Assembly: GCA_963781785.1 (NCBI GenBank)
Contig: CAWAHD010000002.1
Span: 930,001 to 994,000, forward strand
Direction of reading: 5' to 3'
Length of the DNA stretch: 64,000 nt
From: CAWAHD01 sp963781785
Lineage (GTDB): Bacteria > Planctomycetota > Planctomycetia > Isosphaerales > Isosphaeraceae
In this document: piece after piece, positions 38,023 through 47,390 of the stretch
Layout of the letters: each line of letters starts with the position of its first letter
Position numbering within the stretch: position 1 is the first letter of the stretch
The notes under the pieces: model-generated
Databases searched by the model: none
What the model was told of the DNA's origin: nothing
Seen by the model: only the letters and a program-made list of their open reading frames with translations
Translations under genes and position numbers: made by a program

Positions 38023-38039
38023 ACTTTGCATTGCAAAGT
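38023..38039. promoter_or_regulatory. Perfect palindrome ACTTTGCA-T-TGCAAAGT, candidate operator
   Basis: An 8+1+8 inverted repeat about 40 bases upstream of the first Yip1-like start. AT-rich palindromes of this form are typical binding sites for small winged-helix repressors. No regulator gene is adjacent in the window, so the binding protein is unknown. Confidence 0.5.
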
Positions 38040-38060
38040 GTTCCGTGTCAAGGGGTCGAT

Positions 38061-41000
38061 TTACGATTTTGGCCCTGACTGAGGCTTTGATTCGATGGAG
38101 ACTTCGGCTGCGCTCATGAACGGGCGGCCCTCGACCTCGCTCAGGCCGCGAAGCTGGACATAGCGGGCGGTGGTGTCGGGGAGCCCGACATATTTGAAAG
38201 AGACATCGTTGGCCCACCGGCCCCGGACGAGTGGCGCGCTCCAGGTCTTGCCGTCCTGCGAGGTGCGGATCTCGAAGTCCTTGACGCGGCCGTTGGGGCC
38301 GTCCTGGCGAGGGACGTACAACAAGCCCTGCACAGCTTGTGGAGAGCCCAGGTCGACCACCAGCTCGTGAGGGTAACCGGGACTGGCGCCGACGAACTCG
38401 GTGTGCCAGATCGTCGCCAGATCGCCGTCGCCGGCCCCGGCCGGCTCGTAGCCAGGCGAGTAGCTATCGGCTGAGAGCGTCTCGGATCCGGACTGCTCGG
38501 ATGCCGAAGCGGCGGCGGCGCGGATCCAGTCCAGGATCGCTCGATAAGCCGGGGCTTCGGTGCTCTCCCACCGCAGGCCGCCGACGTGGGTGAGTCCCGT
38601 GGGGCTACCGGGTTCCGGGCCTCCTGCGCCATGGGGACTTCTGGGCTTGCGCAAGATCAAGCTGGCCTCGGGCTCCCCGAGGTTGACGACCTTGAGCGCG
38701 GAGCTGTAATTGATCATGATCTGGTCATTCGTGAATCCACCCGATGGATCGGCCGGGGCCACGCGCAGGATCGTGTGATTGCCATGGCAGCTCGCGCAGG
38801 CGTTCTTGTCTTCGGCAACCTGGTAGAACACCGGGTTGACCTGGCGCCGAAACGTCGAGAAGCTCAGGAGCCGGGGCCGGCCCAGGTGGACGTCGGCGGC
38901 CAGAAGGCCGGGGTCCACGCCCTGGGCGGCGAGCACGGCCAGCGCGCGGGTCTTGAGTGCGGGATCGGCTGCCAGGGCCTTCACCCGCCGCGCCAGGGCC
39001 AGCGCTCTGGGCTTATCCTTCTGGGCGCCGGCGATCAAACGATTCCGGTCGACGACTGAGAGCGCCAGCTCGCGCACCTGGGCATCGGGATCGACCAGCA
39101 GCCGCTTGAGGTGCTCCTCGGCGTCGGCGCGAGTCCAGAGGCCGGTTCTCGACGCACCGAGTGAGAGGCCCAGCCGCCGCAAGTCGGGCGTGTCGTCGGC
39201 CAGGGCCGAAAGCAAGAGGGTCGTCGCGGCTTTGCCCGACCAGAGCGCCGGCAGACTGCTAATCCCGCGCAGCGTTCGATCCCGCACTGCCGGCGAGGGA
39301 TCGGTCACCGCGCGGCGCAGCACATCGAGCGCGGGCTCCGAAGGTTCAGCTCGATCCAGTACCGCCCTGCGGCCGAATAACACCTGGATCGCCTCGAGTC
39401 GCTGCGGCCCGCTCAGTTTCCCCCAGGCCTGGCCGAGGATCGCCAGAACCTCGCTGTCGCCCAGGTCGGGCCAATGCAGGACGGGGAGCAGGCTGGGTGC
39501 GGCCTCCGGCCGCGCGGCCAGCTTGCGAATCGTGTCCAGGATCTCGGGCCGGGCGGCCAGCCGCGAGTTTCGTCCGATCGCGTGCAGCACGGACTCGCGG
39601 CCTGGACCATCTCCCTGGAGGGCCGACTGCAAGAGGGCGATCCGCCGCGGGTCTCGCTCTGCACCGCGGGGATCGAGGCTGGTGGCCACGAGCGCCCGAG
39701 CGGCCTCGCGGACTGTCGAATCGGGGTCGTTCAGCCTCTCGAGCACCGCCATCTGGATCGCGGCACTTTCGGTGCGCTCCGGCAGACGGAAGAAACCCGC
39801 AAGTTGGAGGCTGCGCCGCCGCGCCTCTGGCGGAAGGTTCCTCGTCAACAACCGGGCGAAGGTCGTTTCGAGTTTGCTCAGGTCGGGCTGATACAGGAAC
39901 CCGAACTCCCGGTCGTTGCCGACATCGATCATGGCCTCGGGCTGGCGGGCATAGAACCGGCCCTTGAAAAACGACCCGTCGAATCCCGCGAGGATGGCGG
40001 CGAGCGTGAGGTCGTTTCCGTTCTCGAGCGCCGCCAGCACCGGTGAAATGAGCACGTCACGCTCGAAGAGCCTCCGCGCCTCGAGGATCCGCGGCCTCAT
40101 CGCTGCGGGAAGCTCTTCAAGATTCTTCTGAAGGCTGACGCCGCCGCCCAGGTTCTCGTCGAGCATGATGTACAGGCCTTCGCTCAGGTTCTTGCGCACA
40201 ACGGCGGCGTCCGGCTCGCCCATTTTCGCCAGGTAGGTGTCGATGATCCGCCGCGCGAAGTGCGGGTCTTTGGTGCGATAGAACCACTGGCGCAAGCTCT
40301 TGAGCGCCTGGAGGCGAGTCCAGAGATCCGGGTCGCTCGATAGCTCGACCAAGCGACCGGCCAGGTCGAGCCGCTGGTCCATGCCGTAGAATTGATAGGC
40401 GAAGATCCGGGTGGCGCCCCGGCGAGTGCGCGGATCCGGATCGTTGAGCGCCGCCTTGATCTCGCTGACTCCGAGCCCCGCGTTCCCCAGCTTCCGGAGC
40501 GCCCAGGCCGCCGACCTCCAGACGATCTTGGACGGATCGGCAAGGCGCTTGACCAGAGGCACGGCCGATCCCGGCTCGCGCAGCCGGCCCAGGCAGGCCG
40601 CCGCAGCCGACCGCACCAGGGGCTCCGGCTGGTCCAGAAATCCCTCGATCGCCCGCGCAAACCTCGGCCGGTCCGGCGCGGCAACCTCCCAGAGGTTTTC
40701 CAGGTCGTCGAGCGTGTGGACGAGCGTATCGCCGCGGGGCAGCCGCGCCGGACCTTTGTCGCGATTTCCCCAGCCCCGCCCTGGTGGGCCCCCGCGCGGA
40801 TACGCTTGGGCCAGGGCCATGACTGCGTACCGCGTCTCGCGCATCGGCGTCCGGAAGTTCTCGTGCGTCGTCGTCTGAAACCAACCGCCGAAGTCCTGCT
40901 GCTCTCTGAGCAGGTACGCCAGCGCTTTCTGGAGCGCAGGATCGTCGCGCGGAACCCCAATCTCAAGCAGCGTCCACACGAGCTGTCCGGTCGTGTACAC

Positions 41001-42662
41001 GGCGCTTCCCCCAGGCTCGCCGGAATCGGTCTCGTGCCAGCCGCCGTCGTCATTCTGACGGGAGAGCAGGGCACCCTTCTCGCGCTTGATCTTGCTCGCA
41101 AACTTTGCCTTGTCGAAGAGCCACCAGGCGTAGAGCCGGTGGATCCGATCCTGCAAGGTCTCGATCCGCCGGTCTGCCGCCCGATCTCCCACGATGGCCA
41201 CGATCCTGGCCGCGGCCCTTGCGTAATCGGCTCGACCCGTCCGTCTCGCCAGCTCGGAGAGCACCCGCCAGTCGCGCCACGCAAAACCGAACTTACTATC
41301 GAGCGGGACCACTCCGTTGAGCTCATCGGGCGGCAGGTCGCTCCGGCCCTCCCACGCCCGCATGAGGAACGGGCCGAACCGCTCGAGGGTCGCCGTCTCC
41401 TCCCCCGAGACCTCGCGCTCGAAATCGGCCAGAATCGCTCCCTGCTTTCCCTGCGCCTGGAGCGGGATCCCGATGAATCGCTGCCAGAACAATCCGTCAT
41501 CGCCATACAGCGGTGTGATCGAGTTATACAACCGATCAATCACATATTGAAAATTGGCTTTGGATTGGATTGGATAGCCGTTGCGCAACGCGGTCAGGTT
41601 GGCCTCGGTCGAGAAGCTCGACGGGTGGCAGGCGGTGCACCGGGTGGCGGTGTCGTGCATGTTAGCGGCACGGACGTAGATGTTTCCTTCCCGGGGAACC
41701 TGTGCGAACCAGGCGTCACCGACATTCATGATGTAGTGCATCCCGGCTTCAACCGCATCGGCCGGGTCGTCATAGGGCGGAACGGGCAACACCCGGGTGC
41801 GCAGAATGTAGTCGGGATGATTGGCGTTGACTTGCAGGTAGTAAGTACCGGGCGTGAACGTACGGCTGATGTGCTTGGAGTATCGCTCGCGCTCGCGGTC
41901 ATGCACGATCTCCATCGGGTCCTTGCCGCTCAGATAGGGCTCGGGCCGGCCGGTCGTGGCGCTCACGGTGTAGATCGCGAGATTGGCCGAGACGTCGCGA
42001 TCGAGCAGGTCGAGCTGAAAATAGACCAGGATCCTCTTGCCGCCGGCCACTTCAAGCCGGAACCAGTCGAGCCCGGACTTCCCTTCTTCCACGTTCTCGA
42101 GATAGTCCACGTCGTCCGCCGTCCCGTACACGTCTCGGCCGAGCTCGAGCACGTTGGCCTGTTGCCACGTGTCATTGGGCTCGGCCTCGATCGCCGCGCG
42201 GTCACCTCGCGGGACGACCGGACGACTCCAGGCCACCCGCACCGACAGAGGTCCGGCACCGAGGTGCCGGCTTCTCTCGAGCACCAACTGAGCCTGGCCA
42301 TCATGGTTCGGCCGGTACATCAGAAAAAAGTCAGGGTCTCCGGCGTGCAGATCTTTCTGCCGATCTTCAGCCTCGGTTCCCGTGAATTCGATGTGGACGC
42401 GTTCTTCGGCAAAGATCCCGGTCCTTTCCAGGCTGATCAGCAGGCTGTAGGTCTCGCCTGATTTGACGTCGCCCAGCGCCACCGTTTCGCGATGGCCGCT
42501 CTCGAGGGCAATGGTCCGGGGCGGGATTTCCGCGCACGACCCCTCGCCAGAGGCGGCGCAAAGTCGTGTTCCTTGGCCTGCATGTGCGATCATGCAGGCC
42601 AGCACGAGGCCTGCTAGCGAGGCGAGGGGGCGTTTGAGACGCCATCGAGCGCAGGGCGCCAT
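38061..42662 (-). CDS. Giant secreted cytochrome c / HEAT-repeat / discoidin-domain protein
   Basis: A 1,533-residue protein from ATG 42662, chosen because MAPCARWRLKRPLASLAGLVLACMIAHA is a signal peptide; the ORF is open 68 codons further. Order of parts: a lectin-like or pre-peptidase-like beta region (WFRLEVAGGKRILVYFQLDL); a first haem site CTACH coded near 41640; a terpenoid-cyclase-like alpha toroid (DDGGWHETDSGE, LREQQDFGGWF); a long HEAT-repeat series (VRSAAAACLGRLREPGSAVP and similar); a second haem site CASCH coded near 38790, followed by a planctomycete cytochrome c region (TNDQIMINYSSALKVVNLGEPEASL); and a C-terminal F5/8 type C (discoidin) domain (ATIWHTEF, ELVVDLGSPQAVQGLLYVPR). 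It acts outside the cytoplasm, probably in redox-linked binding or breakdown of polymers; the substrate is unknown. Confidence 0.82.
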   Translation of the reverse strand: MAPCARWRLKRPLASLAGLVLACMIAHAGQGTRLCAASGEGSCAEIPPRTIALESGHRETVALGDVKSGETYSLLISLERTGIFAEERVHIEFTGTEAEDRQKDLHAGDPDFFLMYRPNHDGQAQLVLERSRHLGAGPLSVRVAWSRPVVPRGDRAAIEAEPNDTWQQANVLELGRDVYGTADDVDYLENVEEGKSGLDWFRLEVAGGKRILVYFQLDLLDRDVSANLAIYTVSATTGRPEPYLSGKDPMEIVHDRERERYSKHISRTFTPGTYYLQVNANHPDYILRTRVLPVPPYDDPADAVEAGMHYIMNVGDAWFAQVPREGNIYVRAANMHDTATRCTACHPSSFSTEANLTALRNGYPIQSKANFQYVIDRLYNSITPLYGDDGLFWQRFIGIPLQAQGKQGAILADFEREVSGEETATLERFGPFLMRAWEGRSDLPPDELNGVVPLDSKFGFAWRDWRVLSELARRTGRADYARAAARIVAIVGDRAADRRIETLQDRIHRLYAWWLFDKAKFASKIKREKGALLSRQNDDGGWHETDSGEPGGSAVYTTGQLVWTLLEIGVPRDDPALQKALAYLLREQQDFGGWFQTTTHENFRTPMRETRYAVMALAQAYPRGGPPGRGWGNRDKGPARLPRGDTLVHTLDDLENLWEVAAPDRPRFARAIEGFLDQPEPLVRSAAAACLGRLREPGSAVPLVKRLADPSKIVWRSAAWALRKLGNAGLGVSEIKAALNDPDPRTRRGATRIFAYQFYGMDQRLDLAGRLVELSSDPDLWTRLQALKSLRQWFYRTKDPHFARRIIDTYLAKMGEPDAAVVRKNLSEGLYIMLDENLGGGVSLQKNLEELPAAMRPRILEARRLFERDVLISPVLAALENGNDLTLAAILAGFDGSFFKGRFYARQPEAMIDVGNDREFGFLYQPDLSKLETTFARLLTRNLPPEARRRSLQLAGFFRLPERTESAAIQMAVLERLNDPDSTVREAARALVATSLDPRGAERDPRRIALLQSALQGDGPGRESVLHAIGRNSRLAARPEILDTIRKLAARPEAAPSLLPVLHWPDLGDSEVLAILGQAWGKLSGPQRLEAIQVLFGRRAVLDRAEPSEPALDVLRRAVTDPSPAVRDRTLRGISSLPALWSGKAATTLLLSALADDTPDLRRLGLSLGASRTGLWTRADAEEHLKRLLVDPDAQVRELALSVVDRNRLIAGAQKDKPRALALARRVKALAADPALKTRALAVLAAQGVDPGLLAADVHLGRPRLLSFSTFRRQVNPVFYQVAEDKNACASCHGNHTILRVAPADPSGGFTNDQIMINYSSALKVVNLGEPEASLILRKPRSPHGAGGPEPGSPTGLTHVGGLRWESTEAPAYRAILDWIRAAAASASEQSGSETLSADSYSPGYEPAGAGDGDLATIWHTEFVGASPGYPHELVVDLGSPQAVQGLLYVPRQDGPNGRVKDFEIRTSQDGKTWSAPLVRGRWANDVSFKYVGLPDTTARYVQLRGLSEVEGRPFMSAAEVSIESKPQSGPKS

Positions 42663-43171
42663 GATGCGAGTCCTCCGGCGCGTCGGATGCTGACTGATCT
42701 TCGATTCATTGTCCTGATCTCGGGACAATGTCGCAATTCGGAGTCGTCCGGCGTTTTTTTTTAGTGGCGGCTTGTTGTCCCCTTGACTCGACACTTGGGC
42801 GCGGAATAATGACCAATGCCGTGGCTGAGTAAGCACTAGCTCAAGTACCAGGCAAGAGGTCTTCATCCTGGGGCGTCAGAGCTTTGCCCAAGGGCAAGTC
42901 AACCCCGCTTGCGGGGGCGCCGACCTCGTTGTGCTACTCGGCCGCGGCGTTTTTTTGCGCACCGCGGTCCGCGTGTCGCTCAGCGCTTCAACCCCCCTTC
43001 GCTTGCCGTCCCGATAACTCCGGCGGCTGGCCAGGTTATTCACTTCGACTTCTGCCTGGCGAACGCTCCAGCGACGGGGCTCCCGCCGATCCGGCCTTTA
43101 GTGCTATAATCGCCCGCGGGTCGTCGCTTCCGGCGCCTCAATTCCGCCGCATCTTCGCCAGGAACCATCCC
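42663..43171. promoter_or_regulatory. Divergent promoter region
   Basis: About 510 bases between two divergent genes. It contains the hairpin ATTGTCC-(8)-GGACAAT at 42708-42729 just upstream of the giant protein gene, a run of nine T at about 42755, and a TATAAT -10-like hexamer at 43105-43110 about 60 bases before the TPR gene start, without a matching -35. No gene is seen inside. Confidence 0.35.
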
Positions 43172-44533
43172 ATGCGAGCGAGCTTCGCCAGGCTCTTCAA
43201 GGTCTCGTTTGTTGCCGTCGCCGTCGGGCTCACTTGCTCGATGGCCACCGCCAGCGCAACGCAAGGACCTGGACAGAAGCGCAATCAGGAGATCAAGCCG
43301 CCGGCTGCCGCCGAGAACGACCTGGATGTCACCATGGCTGCGGCCAGGACCATGATCGGCGAAGGCCGGCTCGAGGATGCGCTGGGCTTGATCAAGGAAA
43401 AGGCAGCCAAACATCCCGACTGGTCTCCCCCGCATTTGATGTTGGCGCAGCTCTTGTTCGCGGCCAACCAGAATGCCCAGGCTCGCCGCGCCCTGGAGCA
43501 GGCGGCAGCCGTCGCTCCGGATCATCCCGACGTCTACTTGATCCTCGGCGGCCTCGCCATGGCTGAAAGCCGGCTCAGCGACGCTCGCCTCAACTTCCAG
43601 AATGTCTTGACGCTGGCCGGTACCGGCCGCTGGGATGCGGAAAAGACGCACTCCCTGCGTTGTGAAGCACTGAAGGCCCTCGCCGCGATCAGTGAAGCTC
43701 GTGAGGATTGGACGGGGGCCCGGGGTTTCCTGACTACCTGGCTGGAACTTGAGCCCAAGAACGGGCAAGCGCGCCAGCGTCTCGGCCGAGTTGAGTTCCG
43801 CCTCGGAAAGGAGGAGCAAGCCTTCGAGTCGCTCAAACAGGCTGTCAAAGACGCACCCGTACTCGATCCGGCAGCCGTCTCGATGGGCTTCTTGTACGGC
43901 GCCAAGGGAGATGCCAAGAAGGCCGAAGAATGGTTTGATTACGGGCGAAAGCTCGAGCCTCGGAACCCGCGAGTCCGCATCGGGCACGCGGGATGGCTGC
44001 TCGACCGTGGGGAGGCAGCCAATGCACGAAAGGAGATCGACGAGGCGTTGCTGCTGGACCCGGCCTCGAAGGACGCGCAGCGGGTGAGTGCTCTGATCGC
44101 CTGGTGCCTTCGCGACCTGGAAGGCGCCGAGAAGATCCTCGAATTGCTCCATCGGGATGCTCCGGCGGACTCTTTTGTCGCCAATCTGCTGGCTCTGGCG
44201 CTGGTCGAGCAGGACAACGCTGCCAAGCGATCGCGCGGCCTGAAGCTCGCGGAGGCTAATACTGTCCAGTTCCCGCACGCGCACGAGGCAACCACCACGC
44301 TCGGTTGGGCACTCTATCGAGCCGGCCGCATCGACGAGGCCGATCAAAAGTTGCAGACGGGGATCGCCTCAGGCGGGTTGACTCCCGACGTCGCCTATTT
44401 CTGGGCGCACGTTCTCGCCGATAGGGGCAAGATCGACGACGCTCGCGGCCTGCTGCAAAGAGCCACCAAGCAACCCGGCGCATTTGCCCATCGGGACGAC
44501 GCCCTGGCGCTGTTGAAAACCATGACCAAGTAG
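43172..44533 (+). CDS. Exported tetratricopeptide-repeat protein
   Basis: A 453-residue protein; ATG 43172 gives a signal peptide (FARLFKVSFVAVAVGLTCSMATASA). The mature part consists of about ten TPR-like 34-residue helical pairs (for instance HLMLAQLLFAANQNAQARRALEQAAAVAPDHPD, and AVSMGFLYGAKGDAKKAEEWFDYGRKLEPRNP). TPR arrays bind other proteins; the partner is not indicated. The 30-bp-type repeats begin about 20 bases after the stop codon, where a terminator would be expected. Confidence 0.8.
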   Translation: MRASFARLFKVSFVAVAVGLTCSMATASATQGPGQKRNQEIKPPAAAENDLDVTMAAARTMIGEGRLEDALGLIKEKAAKHPDWSPPHLMLAQLLFAANQNAQARRALEQAAAVAPDHPDVYLILGGLAMAESRLSDARLNFQNVLTLAGTGRWDAEKTHSLRCEALKALAAISEAREDWTGARGFLTTWLELEPKNGQARQRLGRVEFRLGKEEQAFESLKQAVKDAPVLDPAAVSMGFLYGAKGDAKKAEEWFDYGRKLEPRNPRVRIGHAGWLLDRGEAANARKEIDEALLLDPASKDAQRVSALIAWCLRDLEGAEKILELLHRDAPADSFVANLLALALVEQDNAAKRSRGLKLAEANTVQFPHAHEATTTLGWALYRAGRIDEADQKLQTGIASGGLTPDVAYFWAHVLADRGKIDDARGLLQRATKQPGAFAHRDDALALLKTMTK

Positions 44534-44555
44534 CCTGCGGCGACAGACGGAATGG

Positions 44556-44684
44556 AGGTCAGTCTTTCCAGCCTGACGTCACGTCGCTGAGACGTCAGGC
44601 TGGAAAGCCCGACCTACGCCCAAACGTCAGGCTGGAAAGCCTGACCTACGCCCGAACGTCAGGCTGGAAAGCCCGACCTACGCC
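44556..44684. repeat. Cluster of four GTCAGGCTGGAAAGCCTGAC-type palindromic repeats
   Basis: One copy in the forward sense (44556-44578, GGTCAGTCTTTCCAGCCTGACGT), then three in the opposite sense about 32 bases apart (from 44592, 44625 and 44657), each with the stem GTCAGGCT/AGCC(T/C)GAC and followed by CTACGCC. It is the same unit as the array at 53101-53425. It lies between the convergent 3' ends of the TPR and YbaK genes; the last copy overlaps the YbaK stop codon. Confidence 0.8.
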
Positions 44685-45180
44685 GGTCCACCTCGCTTGC
44701 GCACCGCGATCCGGCCCCGATCGGCCGGCTGAAGGATGCGCTCACGGGCTCTTCCAGAGCCTGGAAATCGCTGAAGTGCATCCAGAGTCCTTCGTGCCGC
44801 GTATTGGCGCCGACCACGATGTCGCTCAGCTCCGTCAGCCTTTGATCCACGATCGTTCTCAATCCGTACAGTCGCCCGAACGCGGGTATCGCCCCCGGCT
44901 CGCAGTCTGGAAACATCGTCAGCAGCTCGTCCGACGTGGCCAAACGCACGTCCGAGACCGGCCTGCCGATGACCTGGCTTAACTGGTCCAGGTTGATGCG
45001 CGAGGTCGCGGGCAGTACCGCCAGAAGAAACGAGTCGCCCGCCTTGAGCAGTACCGACTTGGCCACCCGGGAACCCGGTACATGCGCGTTGCCCGCCCGC
45101 TTCGCCGACGAGGAGGCAGGTTGATGGAGCAATGCCTCGAACCAGACTCCGCGGCTGCGCAGAAAATCGAGGACGTACAT
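44659..45180 (-). CDS. YbaK/EbsC-type aminoacyl-tRNA deacylase
   Basis: A 173-residue protein from ATG 45180 (MYVLDFLRSRGVWFEALLHQPA). The YbaK/ProX fold hydrolyses mischarged tRNAs. Visible features are the invariant Lys in VAKSVLLKAGDSFLLAVLPA, the ligand loop RLATSDELLTMFPDCEPGAIPAFG, and ELSDIVVGANTRHEGLWMHFSDF. Which tRNA is edited cannot be told from sequence. The last residues (RRSGFPA) are encoded inside the palindromic repeat cluster, so the repeats have replaced the original end of the gene. Confidence 0.83.
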   Translation of the reverse strand: MYVLDFLRSRGVWFEALLHQPASSSAKRAGNAHVPGSRVAKSVLLKAGDSFLLAVLPATSRINLDQLSQVIGRPVSDVRLATSDELLTMFPDCEPGAIPAFGRLYGLRTIVDQRLTELSDIVVGANTRHEGLWMHFSDFQALEEPVSASFSRPIGAGSRCASEVDRRRSGFPA

Positions 45181-45461
45181 CGCCGTTTCCCTCCGCGTGA
45201 AGATGTGCTTGCTCTGTGAATTATAGACCATGTGGGAAAAATGAAGCGTTCCTAGCGAAGATCGGGCGCCCCGAAATTGGGTATGACCATCAAAGTCCGT
45301 GCCACTTGACGCCGAAACGGAGGAATTGCGCACTAAAGTATACTATGGCAGCCGGGATCGTGGTCTATGATGTTCCGCGGGGGCAACAGGCTCTTGCATC
45401 GCGGCGTGGAAGTCGTTACGGTGCCCAGGGTTGGTTCGGTGCGCCATGGAGGTACACCAGG

Positions 45462-46457
45462 ATGCCGGCAAATCTTCCGCCGCAATACCTCAAAGTTGAG
45501 GACGAGTATCGCAAGGCGCAGACCCCCGAAAAGCGGCTTGAGAAACTCCGGGAACTGTTTCGCTTGCTTCCCAAGCACAAGGGGACGGAGAAGCTCCAGT
45601 CCGATTTGAAGCAGAAGATCAGCCAGCTCAGGGATGAAGAGGAGCGGGGCAAGGGTAGCGGCAAGAGAACCGGATTGAGCCACCATGTGCCGCGTGAGGG
45701 GGCCGGTCAGGTGATGCTGATCGGACCGCCCAACGCGGGCAAGAGCACGCTCTTGAAGGCTCTCACGAGCGCCCATCCGGAGATTGCGGCGTATCCTTAC
45801 ACGACCCGGGTGCCGCAGCCGGGAATCATGAAGTGGGAGGACGTGCCGGTACAACTCGTCGATTTGCCGGCGATCTCGCCGGAATTCGTCGAACCGTGGC
45901 TGCCGGATGTGATCCGCGCGGCCGACGCGGCCCTGCTTGTCGCCGACCTGGCCTCCGACGACGTGGCGGACGCAACGCTCTCGGTGATCGAACGGCTTGA
46001 ACAGAGGCATACCGAGCTCGTAGGTGAGCTTCCTTACGACGTGGAGGACGAGTCGATCCGCCATTTGAAGACGGTATTGACGGCGGCCAAGCTCGACGCC
46101 GATTCCGCGCGGGAACGGCTCGAGGTCGTGCGCGAACTCTTTGCCGCGCGATTCCCGGTCGTGGCGGTGTCGGCAGAGACCGGGGAGGGGCTGGAAACCC
46201 TGAGGGTCGCCACATACCATTTACTGGGTGTGCTCCGAGTCTATACAAAAGTCCCCGGCAAGGTGGCCGATCGAACGCGGCCGTTCACGCTTCCGATCGG
46301 GAGCACGGTCCTCGATCTCGCCAGGGAAATCCACCGGGACTTCGAGCAGTCGCTGAAATCGGCTCGGATCTGGGGAAAGGGCGTTTTCGACGGCCAAGCC
46401 GCCAGGCGCGATCATGAGCTCCATGACGGAGACGTCGTGGAGCTGCACGTTTCTTGA
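45462..46457 (+). CDS. DRG/Obg-like GTPase with TGS domain
   Basis: A 331-residue GTPase. ATG 45462 is preceded by GGAGG and gives MPANLPPQYLKVEDEYRKA, the helical lead typical of the group. The G1 loop is GPPNAGKST (near residue 88), G2 is in YPYTTRVPQPG, and G3 is VDLPA. The G-domain end VVAVSAETGEGLETL is followed by a C-terminal TGS domain (TLPIGSTVLDLAREIHRDF to HDGDVVELHVS). Such proteins act with ribosomes or tRNA. The stop codon is followed after about 30 bases by the response-regulator gene in the same direction. Confidence 0.85.
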   Translation: MPANLPPQYLKVEDEYRKAQTPEKRLEKLRELFRLLPKHKGTEKLQSDLKQKISQLRDEEERGKGSGKRTGLSHHVPREGAGQVMLIGPPNAGKSTLLKALTSAHPEIAAYPYTTRVPQPGIMKWEDVPVQLVDLPAISPEFVEPWLPDVIRAADAALLVADLASDDVADATLSVIERLEQRHTELVGELPYDVEDESIRHLKTVLTAAKLDADSARERLEVVRELFAARFPVVAVSAETGEGLETLRVATYHLLGVLRVYTKVPGKVADRTRPFTLPIGSTVLDLAREIHRDFEQSLKSARIWGKGVFDGQAARRDHELHDGDVVELHVS

Positions 46458-46488
46458 GCGGGGTGATGGCTGGAGCGCGGGGACCGAA

Positions 46489-47388
46489 ATGATGGGAACG
46501 GCTCTGATTGTTGAGGACCATCCCGAGCAGGCCGACCTGGTGGCCAGGATCCTCAGCACGCGCAACTACGACTCGTTTATCGCCGAGGATGGCGAAACCG
46601 GGTTGCGCATGGCCAGGGAGCGACTTCCCGACGTCGTCCTCCTGGACCTCATGCTCCCCGACATCAACGGCTTCGATGTCTGTCGCCGCCTCCGCACCGA
46701 CCGGGCCACCATGCTGATCCCCGTGGTCATGCTGACGGCCTTGAACGACGTCCAGCATCGGGTGCACGGCTTTCGCGTCGGTGCCAACGCCTATGTCACC
46801 AAGCCGTACGGCGTGGATGATCTCTTTGACGCCATCACGGTCGCTCGCTCGTGGCGCACCAGTATGGCGAAGCGCTCGCTGCACGGGGAGATTCATGTCG
46901 AGCTCAACAGCGAGATCAACTTCCTGAAAGACCTGAATGACTTTCTGATGATGATCTGCCAGTCGACCCCCCTGGGCAACGACCAGGTCGTGCAGCTCCG
47001 GCAGGCGGTCATGGAGATGGCCCAGAATGCCATCGAGTGGGGCAACCTGCACCAGTCGGATCGTCTGGTCGCGATCACGTATCGCGTGCATGCCGATCGG
47101 CTGGAGATCGTGGTTCGCGACCAGGGGACGGGATTCGATCGAGGGGCGCTGCCGCACGCCGCGGTTCCCGGCGATCCGTTTTCGCATCTTGACGTTCGCG
47201 AGAAGCTGGGCCTCCGCGCCGGCGGATTCGGCCTGTTGATCTGTCAGGGAATGGTCGATGAAATGCGATACAACGATGTGGGAAACGAAGTGACGCTCAT
47301 CAAGCGGTTTCTCGCTTCCCGGGCTGCAACCGCGGATGGGACCGGCCCGGCCGTCGACGGTGAGGGCAGCGGCAACGAATCGAGGTAA
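46489..47388 (+). CDS. Response regulator with C-terminal histidine-kinase-like ATPase domain
   Basis: A 299-residue protein (ATG 46489). Receiver domain: MGTALIVEDHPEQAD (acidic pair), the phospho-acceptor Asp in VVLLDLMLPDINGF (about residue 52), Thr in VVMLTALND, and Lys in YVTKPYG. It is followed by an anti-sigma-type HATPase domain: LRQAVMEMAQNAIEWGN (N-box), VVRDQGTGFD (G1), and LGLRAGGFGLLICQGMVDEM (G2). This combination resembles switch proteins that control a partner by phosphorylation or binding. The next gene starts two bases after its stop, so the two form one operon. Confidence 0.85.
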   Translation: MMGTALIVEDHPEQADLVARILSTRNYDSFIAEDGETGLRMARERLPDVVLLDLMLPDINGFDVCRRLRTDRATMLIPVVMLTALNDVQHRVHGFRVGANAYVTKPYGVDDLFDAITVARSWRTSMAKRSLHGEIHVELNSEINFLKDLNDFLMMICQSTPLGNDQVVQLRQAVMEMAQNAIEWGNLHQSDRLVAITYRVHADRLEIVVRDQGTGFDRGALPHAAVPGDPFSHLDVREKLGLRAGGFGLLICQGMVDEMRYNDVGNEVTLIKRFLASRAATADGTGPAVDGEGSGNESR

Positions 47389-47390
47389 CG

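Noticed and set aside
40392..42461. 689-residue plus-strand ORF
   Set aside because: Antisense shadow of the giant cytochrome c/HEAT gene; no domain or plausible start.
43040..44347. 435-residue minus-strand ORF opposite the TPR gene
   Set aside because: Complementary reading of a repeat-rich gene; no start signal or domain.
45306..45344. Promoter TTGACG ... TATACT upstream of the TGS GTPase
   Set aside because: The spacing of 27 bases is far from the 16-18 expected, so the pair is probably chance.
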